64,000 bases of DNA, taken from assembly GCF_009939005.1 (NCBI RefSeq), contig NZ_JAACJS010000011.1:462096-526095 (forward strand), written 5' to 3'. The DNA is from Sediminibacterium roseum (GTDB lineage: Bacteria; Bacteroidota; Bacteroidia; Chitinophagales; Chitinophagaceae). The notes beneath the pieces are model-generated. The model was not told the origin of the DNA. It was given only the letters and a program-made list of their open reading frames with translations, and did no database searches. Both the position numbers and the translations under genes were made by a program. Positions 53,088-62,508 of the stretch are shown piece by piece; positions within the stretch are counted from its first letter, which is position 1; each line of letters starts with the position of its first letter.

Positions 53088-53240
53088 TTACTTTCGCCCG
53101 CCGCCCATCAAAACCGTTCCCGCGCAGATGCCGAGAAACAGCCCGATGATCAGGCCGATCTTTACGTTCTTTAAAAGAAGCCCGATACCGAGACCGATCA
53201 GTACAAGTGTTGCAAAACCTATTTTTCTTCTCGGCTGCAT
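53088..53240 (-). CDS. 50-aa two-helix membrane protein
   Basis: A short frame, ATG at 53238-53240 and TAA at 53088-53090, beginning MQPRRKIGFATLVLIG, with two hydrophobic segments (about 8-23 and 27-44) separated by LLKNVK, and ending MGGGRK. It starts 3 bp after the stop of the PIG-L gene in the same direction and precedes the 37-aa gene by 75 bp. The positive ends predict both termini inside. Function unknown. Confidence 0.65.
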   Translation of the reverse strand: MQPRRKIGFATLVLIGLGIGLLLKNVKIGLIIGLFLGICAGTVLMGGGRK

Positions 53241-53243
53241 GTT

Positions 53244-55769
53244 TTAATTTTTTGGTAGCGCCACAAGGTTCGCTAATATTTTAAATGCGCCGGGGTTTCC
53301 TGCGGGCAGTTGCCTGAACAATACAAGGCTAACATACGCAAAATTCCCTTTGCCGTATTTCGCGATCGCGAGGCTGCCGTTGCCGGGTTTTTCGTTGGGA
53401 TCGTTCATAGACAACGGCATTTCAAAAGCCGGGTCTGCCTGGTCTACCTGGTACGTGCTGCGCTCCTGGATCCAGTCGTTGAAATCTGCACTGGTTATTT
53501 TGTTGGGATAATTCAACACAGGATGCTGCGGCAACAAAAAGTTTACCGGCGCATCTTCCACCGTTACCCTCGAAGCCGAGCTGATAGAGAAAGGATAAGG
53601 CCCCAGCTTTAAACGTTTCAATCCGATGTTGTTGCTTTTGATGTACTGGGCAACCAGGTTGCCGCCGTTCTTTACATAGTTGCTAAGCACATCATTCTTA
53701 TCGCTCAGGTATTCGTAAATGTTATGCGCACGGATGCCTATCACAATTGCGTCAAGCCCTTTTAAACCTGTTTCGGTGATATCGGCTTCGTCCAGCAGCT
53801 TCACTTCAAAACCCATTTCGCGCAGCGCATCCGGTATCCTGTCGCCCGCGCCGTTGATGTAACCCACTTTTCTGCCAACCGTTTTGATCTCGTCGTTCAT
53901 CACACGGATATGATCCTTGTATGAATAATGTATGTTGGGAATATGGTCGTATTCGATCGATTTAAAATACTGCGAGTACACATGATCTCTCCCGTCCAAA
54001 TTAAAACGGAAAGCCGCCTCGAGATACGGAACGCCCTGTGGATTGTAATATTTCCTGGTCGGCAATGCGATCGTGTAGGATCTGCCTTTCTCAAAATCCA
54101 TTGGCTGGTTCCTGAAAACAGTACGTGCGGTATCCTGCAGAATGTACATGGTTACTGGCAGGCCTGTCTTTGTAAAATTCGATTTATACGTTACATAGAT
54201 CGAGTCTGCACTGTATTTCTTCGTTTCGCCTTTCACGTTCAGCAACGCAACATGCGGTGTTAAGGAAACGGACAGGTGCGGGATCATGATGAACGGCTGG
54301 TACACTTCTCCTTTTACAGGGTCGATGTATTTGTACTGCACCGGTCTTACAACCGAAATAGGAACTCCTTTAACGGACACGTTAAAAGTAATAGTGGTCA
54401 ACGCATCGTTCCATGCCTGCCCCACCAGCAGCGGGTTGTTGATGGTAAAGTTCCCCGGTGTTTGCTGCGCCTGCAGCCAATAAGGTTGTGTAAGTGCACT
54501 TACAGGCGGGTCTACCTGTACGTCTTTTATTTCGTACGAATAATTCTGGTTGGTTTTGAGCGGCTCGTCGAGCAGTTTTGTTGTTCCCTGTTTAACCGGC
54601 ACATATTTCAATTTCACATCCACATCGTTTCTTTTGTTGATGGTGGCTGTTATAACGGCGGTATCTCCTTTCAAAACAAATTCTTCGCGCGTAGTGGCTT
54701 CTGCAAAAATACCCGCGCAGTTTACGATGAGCTCTTTCAGTTCTTTTGTTTTCTGTTCTTTCCACATGGTATTGTCTGGCAGCGCGATCACGATCTTGTA
54801 AACATCAAGCAGTCCGTCGAGCGATTGTTCAGGATGTTCGAAATTGTATTGCCTGATGATGGCACTGATCTTCTGTTGTATTTTTTCTCCCCCGTCTATC
54901 CGCTTCCAGTCTGTTACGATACCTTCCATGATGTCGTTGCGCGCGGTGTCGCCGCCGGTGGTCATAAAGTTTTCGATGATCTCGCCTTTTCGCCTCGGCC
55001 TTCCTTCGCCCTGGCTCTTGTGCATGGATCTTGCCTCACCGCCCAGGTCGCCTGAACTCTTACCCAGCAACGGATCGAAGCCGCCAACATCCAATCGCAC
55101 CGGGCCCGAGGTATTGTTGCTGCCTCCGAAATTGAACCCGTTCCACACGATGCGTTTCGCCTGCCATGGTTTTACGCCGTATGCAAACTGTTCGGGGAAT
55201 TTGTTTGGATCGGCCGCCGCGGTAAAAGCTTCGTTCGCCAGCAATGCTGATGCCCAGTGGTGTCCATGTCCCGCCCTCGCATCACCCGGAAAACGGGTGA
55301 TCAGGATATCGGGTTGAAATTTGCGGATCACGTAAACGATGTCGGACAAAACTTTTTGTTTATCCCAGATCGACAATGCCTCGTTTGCATTTTTACTGAA
55401 TCCAAATTCATACGCGGAAGAAAAAAATTGTTCGGCGCCATCGATATGCCTTGCCGCAAGCAGTTCCTGCGAGCGGATCAATCCCAGTTCCACACCCTGC
55501 TCGCTGCCGATCAGGTTTTGCCCGCCATCGCCACGCGTAAGGCTCAGGTAACCGGTACGGTACATTCTTTCTTTAGCGAGGTAAGGAAGAAAGCCATTGT
55601 TCTCATCGTCAGGGTGCGCGGCGATGTACAGAACGCTGCCCAGCACGTTCAGCTTTTTGAGCTGCATGTAAATATCCGTACTGGTAACAGCATCGGGCAC
55701 CTGGGCATTAGCAGAAAAAAATCCAGCCAAAGCAAAAAGTATGTATAAAAAAGTTCTGTTTACACGCAT
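53244..55769 (-). CDS. Exported PIG-L family deacetylase, large form
   Basis: An 841-residue exported protein. After a signal peptide (1-22) the PIG-L / LmbE de-N-acetylase domain (about 40-300) has AHPDDE (51-56) and a downstream GHGHHWAS zinc-ligand region (about 167-174). The long C-terminal part (about 350-841) contains beta-rich domains and a GATase1-like region with DAIVIGIRAHN. Small PIG-L enzymes deacetylate GlcNAc-type sugars; here the substrate is probably an extracellular N-acetyl sugar. It begins the operon leading to the SSS symporter. Confidence 0.85.
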   Translation of the reverse strand: MRVNRTFLYILFALAGFFSANAQVPDAVTSTDIYMQLKKLNVLGSVLYIAAHPDDENNGFLPYLAKERMYRTGYLSLTRGDGGQNLIGSEQGVELGLIRSQELLAARHIDGAEQFFSSAYEFGFSKNANEALSIWDKQKVLSDIVYVIRKFQPDILITRFPGDARAGHGHHWASALLANEAFTAAADPNKFPEQFAYGVKPWQAKRIVWNGFNFGGSNNTSGPVRLDVGGFDPLLGKSSGDLGGEARSMHKSQGEGRPRRKGEIIENFMTTGGDTARNDIMEGIVTDWKRIDGGEKIQQKISAIIRQYNFEHPEQSLDGLLDVYKIVIALPDNTMWKEQKTKELKELIVNCAGIFAEATTREEFVLKGDTAVITATINKRNDVDVKLKYVPVKQGTTKLLDEPLKTNQNYSYEIKDVQVDPPVSALTQPYWLQAQQTPGNFTINNPLLVGQAWNDALTTITFNVSVKGVPISVVRPVQYKYIDPVKGEVYQPFIMIPHLSVSLTPHVALLNVKGETKKYSADSIYVTYKSNFTKTGLPVTMYILQDTARTVFRNQPMDFEKGRSYTIALPTRKYYNPQGVPYLEAAFRFNLDGRDHVYSQYFKSIEYDHIPNIHYSYKDHIRVMNDEIKTVGRKVGYINGAGDRIPDALREMGFEVKLLDEADITETGLKGLDAIVIGIRAHNIYEYLSDKNDVLSNYVKNGGNLVAQYIKSNNIGLKRLKLGPYPFSISSASRVTVEDAPVNFLLPQHPVLNYPNKITSADFNDWIQERSTYQVDQADPAFEMPLSMNDPNEKPGNGSLAIAKYGKGNFAYVSLVLFRQLPAGNPGAFKILANLVALPKN

Positions 55770-55779
55770 AAACCGGCTT

Positions 55780-55983
55780 TTTAATTAGGAATTAGTAATT
55801 AGGAATTAGGAATTATGGATTGTCATCTACAGGTAATGATCATTGATTGCTGATTGCTGGTTACTGGTTACTATATATTCGAACGTAAATAATTTTCACT
55901 ACATATTGTTTATCGCTAATTACTCACCAGGCACTATTCCCAATTACTAATTACTAATTACTAATTCCTAATTTCTAATTATA
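55780..55983. repeat. Intergenic block of heptad repeats of two families
   Basis: AATTAGG units at 55783-55815 and reverse CCTAATT-type units at about 55937-55983 flank a second kind of heptad: TGATTGC twice (55844-55857) followed by TGGTTAC twice (55858-55871). The block ends 2 bp from the stop codon (TAG) of the M14 gene. It fills most of the gap between the M14 and PIG-L genes and contains no gene. Confidence 0.85.
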
Positions 55984-55984
55984 A

Positions 55985-58477
55985 CTATTGTCCTACAAGG
56001 AAAACCGCATTACAAAATATCATTTTCCCATTCTCCCAGAAATTTCGGAACAGGGGGTCTTCGGCGAAATAGATCACGTTGCCCTGGCCCATGTCCTGCA
56101 CACCAAAAACAACGCCGTCTTTCACCTTAGACTTGATCTTGTTGCCGATGAAGCCCGTTACATAGGCGTCTTTTCGCATGATACCCACGTTCCATCCATC
56201 TTTCAGGAAATCGTATACGCCGGCATCCTGTTTCAGTGTATAATAATAATCAGGATAACCAAAACCGAGCGGGTGCGTGTTGTCGAGCTCGAGTTTGTAA
56301 ATAGCGCCGGGCAATGAACTGCTGAGTCCCGATGTTTCCCGATCGGCGTATTTTTTTACGTTGGCGTATTCACTTTTGTCTTCCGATTTGTCTTCGTGTT
56401 GCTTGATGCCCCAATCGCCGTTGGCCATGGTTGCCACTGCCCCGTCGATGGCGATCAGCTTTCCGCCGCTGCGTACAAAATCTTTGAGTTTGTCGGTGGT
56501 GGTTTTATCGTTCAGCGAGCGGTAATTGCCATCGGGCAAAATAAATACCTGGTAATTTTTCAGGTTGGCCCTTCCGAGGTCGGCCGCATTGATCAGCGTG
56601 ATCGGGTAATCCAGTTGCTTTTCAAAGAAATGCCAGATCTCGCCCGCGCCTCCCGATGACGTTTGTTCGCCCGTTAACATGGCTACTTTGAATGCGCCGC
56701 TGATCGATCTTACATCAGACGATCCGAAGTCTGCGCCTTTATCCATAAACCCGGTTTCCACAGCAGTTGCCTGGATGTTGAATTTTTTGCAGGCTTCGTT
56801 GGCCACGCTGTTCCAGTTGGAAGGATTGCTGGATCTCAGTATGATCAAAGTTCCCCTGTCGTACACCTTACCTTGGTAGGTAAACGGTTTTTGACAGAAA
56901 CGTACCTTGATATTGTTCTTCAGCAAATGTGCAAGCAGTTTGGATGCGTTGAGCGACTGGTACGGGATCAGCAATCCATACGCAGCATTTACTTCGGTAA
57001 CCGCCGTGCCGCTTTTCCACGGAGCGATGTCGATTTTTTCTTTTACCGCATAACCTTTGATGCCATAGGCATAGGGCAGCGACCATGCCGTGATATCATA
57101 CGTGTTTGAATCGGTAACCACCGTCTTCGGTTCAAACAGTACTTTTGCCAGCACCGATTTTGGCTGGTAGGCGCTCACTGCGAGTGAATAACCCTCATCG
57201 CTGAAAGCATCGTCTTTGCCGGTGGTATAGTTGAAACCACGGAAGGACCTGTTGTTTACGGTTCCGTATTCAATTCCATTTTTTTCGAGCAGATCGATTA
57301 CCGACCTGATCTTGTTCTCGTCTTTTGAGGTGAGCACATAGGTTTTGTACTCTCCTATTTTACCAGACTTCGCATCGTCAAAATATTTCCTGAACTCATC
57401 CATCAATTTCTTTTTGTTACGGGATGCCGTTTCGATGGTGGACAAGCCCGTGGTATAATGGTGCGTGGCACGATCGAGCAGTGTAAGCGTATCGCCAATG
57501 CCATTCACCACACCCAAACCGCCGCGCGGGCCGCCTGCCTGTTCAAAGGTCATACCGATGGCGCCGTTGTAGAGCGGGTAAGTATCGCCGTAAGAAGGAT
57601 ACAACAGGTCGAACAGCTCTTTCGTGAAATACAGCCAACCGTTTTTGTCGAAATACCCTGCGTTGTTCCTGCCGATCAACACCTGGAAATCCTTTTGCCA
57701 TTGCGTTACCACTTCATGCACAGGGTCCGCCGCCGGCGCAAAATAATACGGGTTGTCTACGCCCTGCTCATGAAAATCAACATGCACCTGTGGCAGCCAC
57801 TGGTTGTATTTTTTGATGCGTTGCTGGGTCTCTACCTGAGTTTGCCAGGCCCAGTCGCGGTTCAGGTCAAAATTGTAATGGTTCGTTCTTCCGCCCGGCC
57901 ATGGTTCTGTATGTTCCCTTGAAGCAGGATCGGGATTGTAATGCACGCCCACCACGCCATTGAACCAGTTCACGTACCTGTCGCGGCCATCCGGGTTGAT
58001 ACAGGGATCGATCACTACAACGGTATTTTTCAGGTATTCCTTTGTTTGTGTATTGTTGGGATCTACCAGCGACCACAACGTCATCAATGCCGCCTCCGAA
58101 GAAGAGGTTTCGTTCCCATGCACATTGTAGCTCAGCCAAACGATGGCCGGTGCATTGTCAACAGAACCTTTTGCATTGGCAATACCCGCAAGTCCCAGGT
58201 TGTTGGTCCTGATGGACTCCAGCCGCTGAATGTTCTCTGCAGAAGAAATATAAGCAAGCACCAGCTCTCTCCCCTCATTGGTTTCCCCGTATTTTTCAAA
58301 CTTCACCATATCCGGCCTGGCCTGCGCCACCGAACGGAAATATTCAACAATGCGGTGATGGCGTGTATAGCGGGTACCGATCTTGTAGCCCATAAACTGC
58401 TCCGGGCTCTGCAATCCCTGCGCAAAAGTGGTCATACCAAACAACAGGAAGGCTGCCGCAATACATATTTTCTTCAT
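55985..58477 (-). CDS. Exported M14 zinc carboxypeptidase, large form
   Basis: An 830-residue secreted metallopeptidase. A signal peptide (about 1-19) is followed by an M14 domain with zinc ligands H120 and E123 (NVHGNE) and H236 (VHVDFHEQ), and the general base E312 (MTFEQAGG). The C-terminal half, with a GATase1-like region (TDKLKDFVRSGGKLIAIDG), is common in this Bacteroidota group. It cleaves C-terminal residues from peptides; peptide or peptidoglycan substrates are possible. It was started at ATG 58475-58477 to give the signal peptide. Probably monocistronic. Confidence 0.85.
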   Translation of the reverse strand: MKKICIAAAFLLFGMTTFAQGLQSPEQFMGYKIGTRYTRHHRIVEYFRSVAQARPDMVKFEKYGETNEGRELVLAYISSAENIQRLESIRTNNLGLAGIANAKGSVDNAPAIVWLSYNVHGNETSSSEAALMTLWSLVDPNNTQTKEYLKNTVVVIDPCINPDGRDRYVNWFNGVVGVHYNPDPASREHTEPWPGGRTNHYNFDLNRDWAWQTQVETQQRIKKYNQWLPQVHVDFHEQGVDNPYYFAPAADPVHEVVTQWQKDFQVLIGRNNAGYFDKNGWLYFTKELFDLLYPSYGDTYPLYNGAIGMTFEQAGGPRGGLGVVNGIGDTLTLLDRATHHYTTGLSTIETASRNKKKLMDEFRKYFDDAKSGKIGEYKTYVLTSKDENKIRSVIDLLEKNGIEYGTVNNRSFRGFNYTTGKDDAFSDEGYSLAVSAYQPKSVLAKVLFEPKTVVTDSNTYDITAWSLPYAYGIKGYAVKEKIDIAPWKSGTAVTEVNAAYGLLIPYQSLNASKLLAHLLKNNIKVRFCQKPFTYQGKVYDRGTLIILRSSNPSNWNSVANEACKKFNIQATAVETGFMDKGADFGSSDVRSISGAFKVAMLTGEQTSSGGAGEIWHFFEKQLDYPITLINAADLGRANLKNYQVFILPDGNYRSLNDKTTTDKLKDFVRSGGKLIAIDGAVATMANGDWGIKQHEDKSEDKSEYANVKKYADRETSGLSSSLPGAIYKLELDNTHPLGFGYPDYYYTLKQDAGVYDFLKDGWNVGIMRKDAYVTGFIGNKIKSKVKDGVVFGVQDMGQGNVIYFAEDPLFRNFWENGKMIFCNAVFLVGQ

Positions 58478-58630
58478 AAGTAGTAAAATTAGCAGGTGAA
58501 TATAAGACACAAGCGCAGATGGAACAAGAAAACAAGGATGAGCGAACGGGTGGCAGCAATCGTGGTTACCTGCAGGTTGTTTTCTTCCCTCCTTTTTTCC
58601 TGTTCCTGTAAAAAGCTGTAATTTTCTGCC

Positions 58631-60352
58631 ATGAGAAAACCCATCCTTCTTTCCTTATTGGCCATTGCATTTGTGGTGGCGCAGGCGCAGACCGTTCCTT
58701 CGATCGTGGGCGCGGGCAAGGCCATCGATCCTTACCATTATACCATTGTGAAAAAAGCAGATTACAGCAAAGCATCTGTAAGCAGTGCGCATCCATTGGC
58801 GAGCCAGGTAGGCGCGGCCATTATGAAGGCGGGCGGCAATGCGTTTGATGCGGCAGTGGCCACACAGCTTGCGCTTGCGGTGGTATATCCCGCTGCGGGC
58901 AATATAGGAGGCGGGGGATTTTTACTCGCGCGCAAACCAAACGGCGAGCTGATCGGCATCGACTACCGCGAGGCCGCACCCGAAAAAGCCACGCGCGATA
59001 TGTATCTCGATAAGAACGGGAATGTTTCTCCCACACTTTCTTTGGCCGGCCACCTGGCTTCCGGCATTCCAGGCACCGTGGCAGGTTTGTTTGCAACCAT
59101 GACCTATGCGAAGCTGCCCTTCCGCCAGCTCGTTCAACCTGCTATTGATCTTGCAGAGAAAGGATTTGTGATCACGGAAAGAGAAGCTTCCAGCTTAAAC
59201 GGCACGCGCGAAGCTTTTCTGAAAAACAGCACAAGGCCAACCGCACTTGTAAAAGAAGGGAAATGGAAAGCAGGCGATACGATGGTACAAAAAGAATTGG
59301 GGGCTACGCTGAAACGCATGCAGAAAGACGGCGCCTCAGGTTTTTACGGTGGGGAAACGGCGAAACTGATCGTTGAAGAAATGCAGCGGGGCAATGGGAT
59401 CATTGGCCTCGACGACCTGAAAAATTATACGGCCAAACTCAGGATCCCTTTGCAGTTCGAATACCGTGGCCACCAGGTGATCAGCTTCGCACCGCCGAGC
59501 AGCGGGGGATTGTTGATCGCGCAGATGCTGAAGATGATCGAGAAATACCCTGTGGGTTCATACGGATTTCAATCACCAAAAGCAGTACAGCTTATGATAG
59601 AGGCAGAGCGCCGCGCCTATGCAGACCGCGCCGAGTTCATGGGCGACCCTGATTTTTTCAAAGTACCGGTAAAGACCCTGATGAGCGAGGCGTATGCTGC
59701 GGAGCGAATGGCAGATTACAACCCTGATAAAGCCGGCGTTAGTTCTTCCATCAAAGCGGGCCAGATCAAGGAAAGCGAACAGACCACGCACCTGAGTGTG
59801 ATGGACGCTGCAGGAAATATGGTATCGGTTACAACCACCCTCAACGGTGGATACGGTAGCCGCACAGTAGTTGGCGGCGCGGGTTTTCTTATGAACAACG
59901 AGATGGACGATTTCAGCGCAAAACCCGGCGTACCCAATATGTATGGCGCTTACGGCGGCGAGGCAAATGCCATTGTTCCCGGCAAAAGAATGTTAAGCTC
60001 GATGACACCCACACTGCTCCTGAAAAACAACAAACCCTATGTGGTAGTGGGCACACCCGGCGGAACCACCATTCCCACTTCGGTTTACCAGGCCATTGTT
60101 AACCTGGTTGATTTTAACATGAATGCAGATGATGCCATCAACAAACCAAAATTCCACCACCAGTGGCTGCCCGATGAGGTTGCAGTAGAAAGGGATTTCA
60201 ATGCAGAAACAAAAAAGCAATTGCAATCCATGGGCTACAAGATCACCGAACGCGGCGGCATCGGCCGTACGGAAGCGATACGCGTGTTGAGCAATGGGAA
60301 AAAAGAAACCGTGGCAGACAAAAGAGGCGATGATTCTGTTGCGGGGTTTTGA
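58631..60352 (+). CDS. ggt: Gamma-glutamyltransferase (GGT)
   Basis: A periplasmic enzyme that removes gamma-glutamyl groups from glutathione-like peptides. The 573-residue precursor has a signal peptide (1-20), a large-subunit region with NIGGGGFLL and ASGIPGTVAG, and the autocleavage site before T385 in SEQTTHLSV, where T385 becomes the N-terminal nucleophile of the small subunit. GSRTVVGGAGFLMNNEMDDF and GKRMLSSMTPTLL are also typical. It is divergent from the M14 carboxypeptidase. Together they would complete extracellular peptide breakdown. Confidence 0.95.
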   Translation: MRKPILLSLLAIAFVVAQAQTVPSIVGAGKAIDPYHYTIVKKADYSKASVSSAHPLASQVGAAIMKAGGNAFDAAVATQLALAVVYPAAGNIGGGGFLLARKPNGELIGIDYREAAPEKATRDMYLDKNGNVSPTLSLAGHLASGIPGTVAGLFATMTYAKLPFRQLVQPAIDLAEKGFVITEREASSLNGTREAFLKNSTRPTALVKEGKWKAGDTMVQKELGATLKRMQKDGASGFYGGETAKLIVEEMQRGNGIIGLDDLKNYTAKLRIPLQFEYRGHQVISFAPPSSGGLLIAQMLKMIEKYPVGSYGFQSPKAVQLMIEAERRAYADRAEFMGDPDFFKVPVKTLMSEAYAAERMADYNPDKAGVSSSIKAGQIKESEQTTHLSVMDAAGNMVSVTTTLNGGYGSRTVVGGAGFLMNNEMDDFSAKPGVPNMYGAYGGEANAIVPGKRMLSSMTPTLLLKNNKPYVVVGTPGGTTIPTSVYQAIVNLVDFNMNADDAINKPKFHHQWLPDEVAVERDFNAETKKQLQSMGYKITERGGIGRTEAIRVLSNGKKETVADKRGDDSVAGF

Positions 60353-60459
60353 TCCGTTGGGGATGTTTCAAAAAATGACAAACAGAAATTGCGAAAGATT
60401 TTTTAGTGCGGGTTTTGCGATCCCGCGCAATTATTTCTAATCACTAACCATCCACTTCT

Positions 60460-60987
60460 ATGAAAGGATTTTTAGCCGATACCATCAAACGTTTACGCTA
60501 CTACAAGGAACTTGGTGAAAGAACGTTCTCACAACTCAATGAAGAAGACTTTTTCTATAAGCCATCCGGAGAAAGCAACAGCATCGCGGTGATCATTCAG
60601 CACCTGCACGGCAACATGCTGAGCCGCTGGACCAACTTTCTCACCGAAGACGGCGAAAAAGAATGGCGCCGGCGCGATGCCGAGTTTGAAGAGGTTCGCC
60701 GCGGCAAAGATGCCCTGCTGGCCCTGTGGGAAGAAGGCTGGCAATGCATGTTCGATACACTGGAAAGCCTGGAAGAAGAAGACCTGCAAAAAACCATCCT
60801 CATCCGTACAGAACCGCTGGTTGTGTATGATGCGATCTTAAGACAGCTGGCGCATCATCCCTACCATGTTGGACAAATCGCCTACATCGGCAGGATCATA
60901 AAAGACAAGGAATGGCAATCGCTGAGCATACCCAAAGGCGGCAGCGCAAATTTCCTCGAGCAAATGAAAGCTTCGCAGAAAAAATAG
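60460..60987 (+). CDS. DinB-superfamily protein (DUF1572 type)
   Basis: A 175-residue four-helix-bundle protein, DinB-like. Candidate metal-binding His are in IIQHLHGNM (48-49 region) and HHPYHVGQI (about 128-133), the usual arrangement of three histidines. Members of this superfamily include thiol-dependent transferases; the substrate here is unknown. It heads a group of three DinB-superfamily genes, 190 bp before the next one, with an operator-like site in the gap. Confidence 0.82.
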   Translation: MKGFLADTIKRLRYYKELGERTFSQLNEEDFFYKPSGESNSIAVIIQHLHGNMLSRWTNFLTEDGEKEWRRRDAEFEEVRRGKDALLALWEEGWQCMFDTLESLEEEDLQKTILIRTEPLVVYDAILRQLAHHPYHVGQIAYIGRIIKDKEWQSLSIPKGGSANFLEQMKASQKK

Positions 60988-61101
60988 TACGCTGTTGTTG
61001 TTGTGAGTGGATGGAAAGGCAATCCATGCCGGTCAATCGGCAGGTGGTATTAATAAATTGCTTCCGTGCCTGTACGATGCAATTGCCTCGGAATAATTCA
61101 G

Positions 61102-61145
61102 TAGTTTAGTTCCCACATATTTTGAAAGTTACCCCGCAAAATATG
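61102..61145 (+). promoter_or_regulatory. Promoter and operator-like palindrome before the DinB pair
   Basis: TAGTTTAG at 61102-61109 resembles a -7 box. Just downstream, CATATTTTG (61116-61124) and CAAAATATG (61137-61145) are perfect 9-bp complementary arms around 12 nt, covering the expected start of transcription, 33 bp before the DinB ATG. Confidence 0.5.
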
Positions 61146-61177
61146 GCAACCCGATCCAAATCCAAAACAAAGAACAA

Positions 61178-61648
61178 ATGCTCCCGTACAGGTCGTTGTT
61201 AGACAGGCTGCACACCCAACACGAATCCATCGACGTTATCATCCGAACCCTTCCACACGAAAAACTGGTGGCGGCGCCTGTTCCCGGTAAGTGGAGCATC
61301 AAAGACAATATTGCGCATCTTGCTCGGTACCAGGCGGTTTTCATAGAGCGGATCAACCGCATCGCATCGGGCAGCAGGCCTTTGTTTGAAAGTTATGTGG
61401 CAGAACACGATGCAGATTTCCCGGCCTGGCAAAAATGGGACCTGCCGATTTTACTCGACAGGTTGTATGCAGACAGGAAATATATTTTCGACCTGGTGAA
61501 TGGCTTATCGTGCACGCAGGTTGAGACAACAGGCAGGCACCAGCGTTTTGGCGAAATGAAGATGATCGAGTGGACAGAATTTTTTCTTTTGCATGAGGCG
61601 CATCATCTCTTTACCATATTCAAACTCGCGCACGGCGCAACTTCTTAA
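61178..61648 (+). CDS. DinB-family protein
   Basis: A 156-residue DinB_2 four-helix protein. Metal ligands are probably His in DNIAHLARYQ (about 47) and in HEAHHLFTI (about 141-145), and the PGKWSIKDN start of the second helix is typical. It lies 3 bp before the next gene of the same superfamily and is cotranscribed with it. Some DinB proteins are bacillithiol transferases; that role is possible but not shown here. Confidence 0.85.
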   Translation: MLPYRSLLDRLHTQHESIDVIIRTLPHEKLVAAPVPGKWSIKDNIAHLARYQAVFIERINRIASGSRPLFESYVAEHDADFPAWQKWDLPILLDRLYADRKYIFDLVNGLSCTQVETTGRHQRFGEMKMIEWTEFFLLHEAHHLFTIFKLAHGATS

Positions 61649-61651
61649 TGC

Positions 61652-62491
61652 ATGGAAGAAAGAAAAAACATACCGCTCGACCTTGCACACATGCTTCCTG
61701 TTCTTGACAAAAAATTCATGGAGCTGCTCTATTCCTTATCACCCGAAGAATGGCAGAAACAAACCGTTGCAAAATTGTGGAAGGTGAAAGACGTGGTTGC
61801 GCACCTGCTTGATGGAAACATCAGGATCTTATCGGCGCTGCGCGACCAGCACCAGGGTGATGTACCAGAGATCCGGTCGTACCAGGACCTGCTCGATTAC
61901 CTGAACGGGTTAAATGCCGATTGGGTAAAAGCAATGAAAAGAGTGAGCCCGGCCATGCTTGTGCTCTTGCATGAAACAACCGGCAAGCCGTATTGCGATT
62001 ATTATATGTCGCTCGATCCCTTTGGCAAATCCCCTTACGCGGTAAACTGGGCCGGCGAGGACGAAAGTAAAAACTGGATGCACATAGCGCGCGAGTACAC
62101 AGAAAAATGGCTGCACCAGCAACAGATCCGCGATGCGGTTGGCAGGCAGGCGCTTTTTACCAGGGAGCTCTTCTACCCTTTCATAGATACATTGATGATG
62201 GCGCTGCCCTTCACCTTCCGCGAAGTGGAAGCAACACCCGGAACCACCCTGCAGATGACCATCACCGGTGATGCAGCCGGGTCATGGTTCCTTGAAGCTG
62301 ACAAAAGCAAATGGCTGCTTACAAAAGACCCGGTCAATGATCCTGCAACACAGGTAAAGATCGATCCCGACACCGCATGGAAACTGTTCTCGAAAAGCAT
62401 CCGTACCGAGCAAGTGAGGGATGTTGTAGAGATCATTGGTGACCAGGCATTGGGAGAAAAAGCATTGACAATGGTTTCGTTCATGGCCTGA
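61652..62491 (+). CDS. MDMPI-like DinB-superfamily protein
   Basis: A 279-residue protein whose N-terminal part (about 10-170) follows the mycothiol-dependent maleylpyruvate isomerase (MDMPI) / DinB pattern: KLWKVKDVVAHLLDGNIRIL with a ligand His, and EKWLHQQQIRDAV with another. The C-terminal 100 residues form a separate alpha/beta domain (TLQMTITGDAAGSWFLEAD), like an SCP2-type fold. It follows the previous DinB gene by 3 bp. Bacteroidota do not make mycothiol, so the thiol or substrate must differ. Confidence 0.78.
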   Translation: MEERKNIPLDLAHMLPVLDKKFMELLYSLSPEEWQKQTVAKLWKVKDVVAHLLDGNIRILSALRDQHQGDVPEIRSYQDLLDYLNGLNADWVKAMKRVSPAMLVLLHETTGKPYCDYYMSLDPFGKSPYAVNWAGEDESKNWMHIAREYTEKWLHQQQIRDAVGRQALFTRELFYPFIDTLMMALPFTFREVEATPGTTLQMTITGDAAGSWFLEADKSKWLLTKDPVNDPATQVKIDPDTAWKLFSKSIRTEQVRDVVEIIGDQALGEKALTMVSFMA

Positions 62492-62508
62492 CCCAACCCA
62501 AAACACAA

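Noticed and set aside
53244..58477. Type IX secretion sorting domains on the large exported hydrolases
   Set aside because: The C-termini of the PIG-L and M14 proteins lack a recognisable C-terminal sorting domain, so type IX export is not claimed.
60407..60427. A GCGGG/CCCGC hairpin after the GGT gene
   Set aside because: The stem is only 5 bp and the T-rich tail is weak; not enough to call a terminator.
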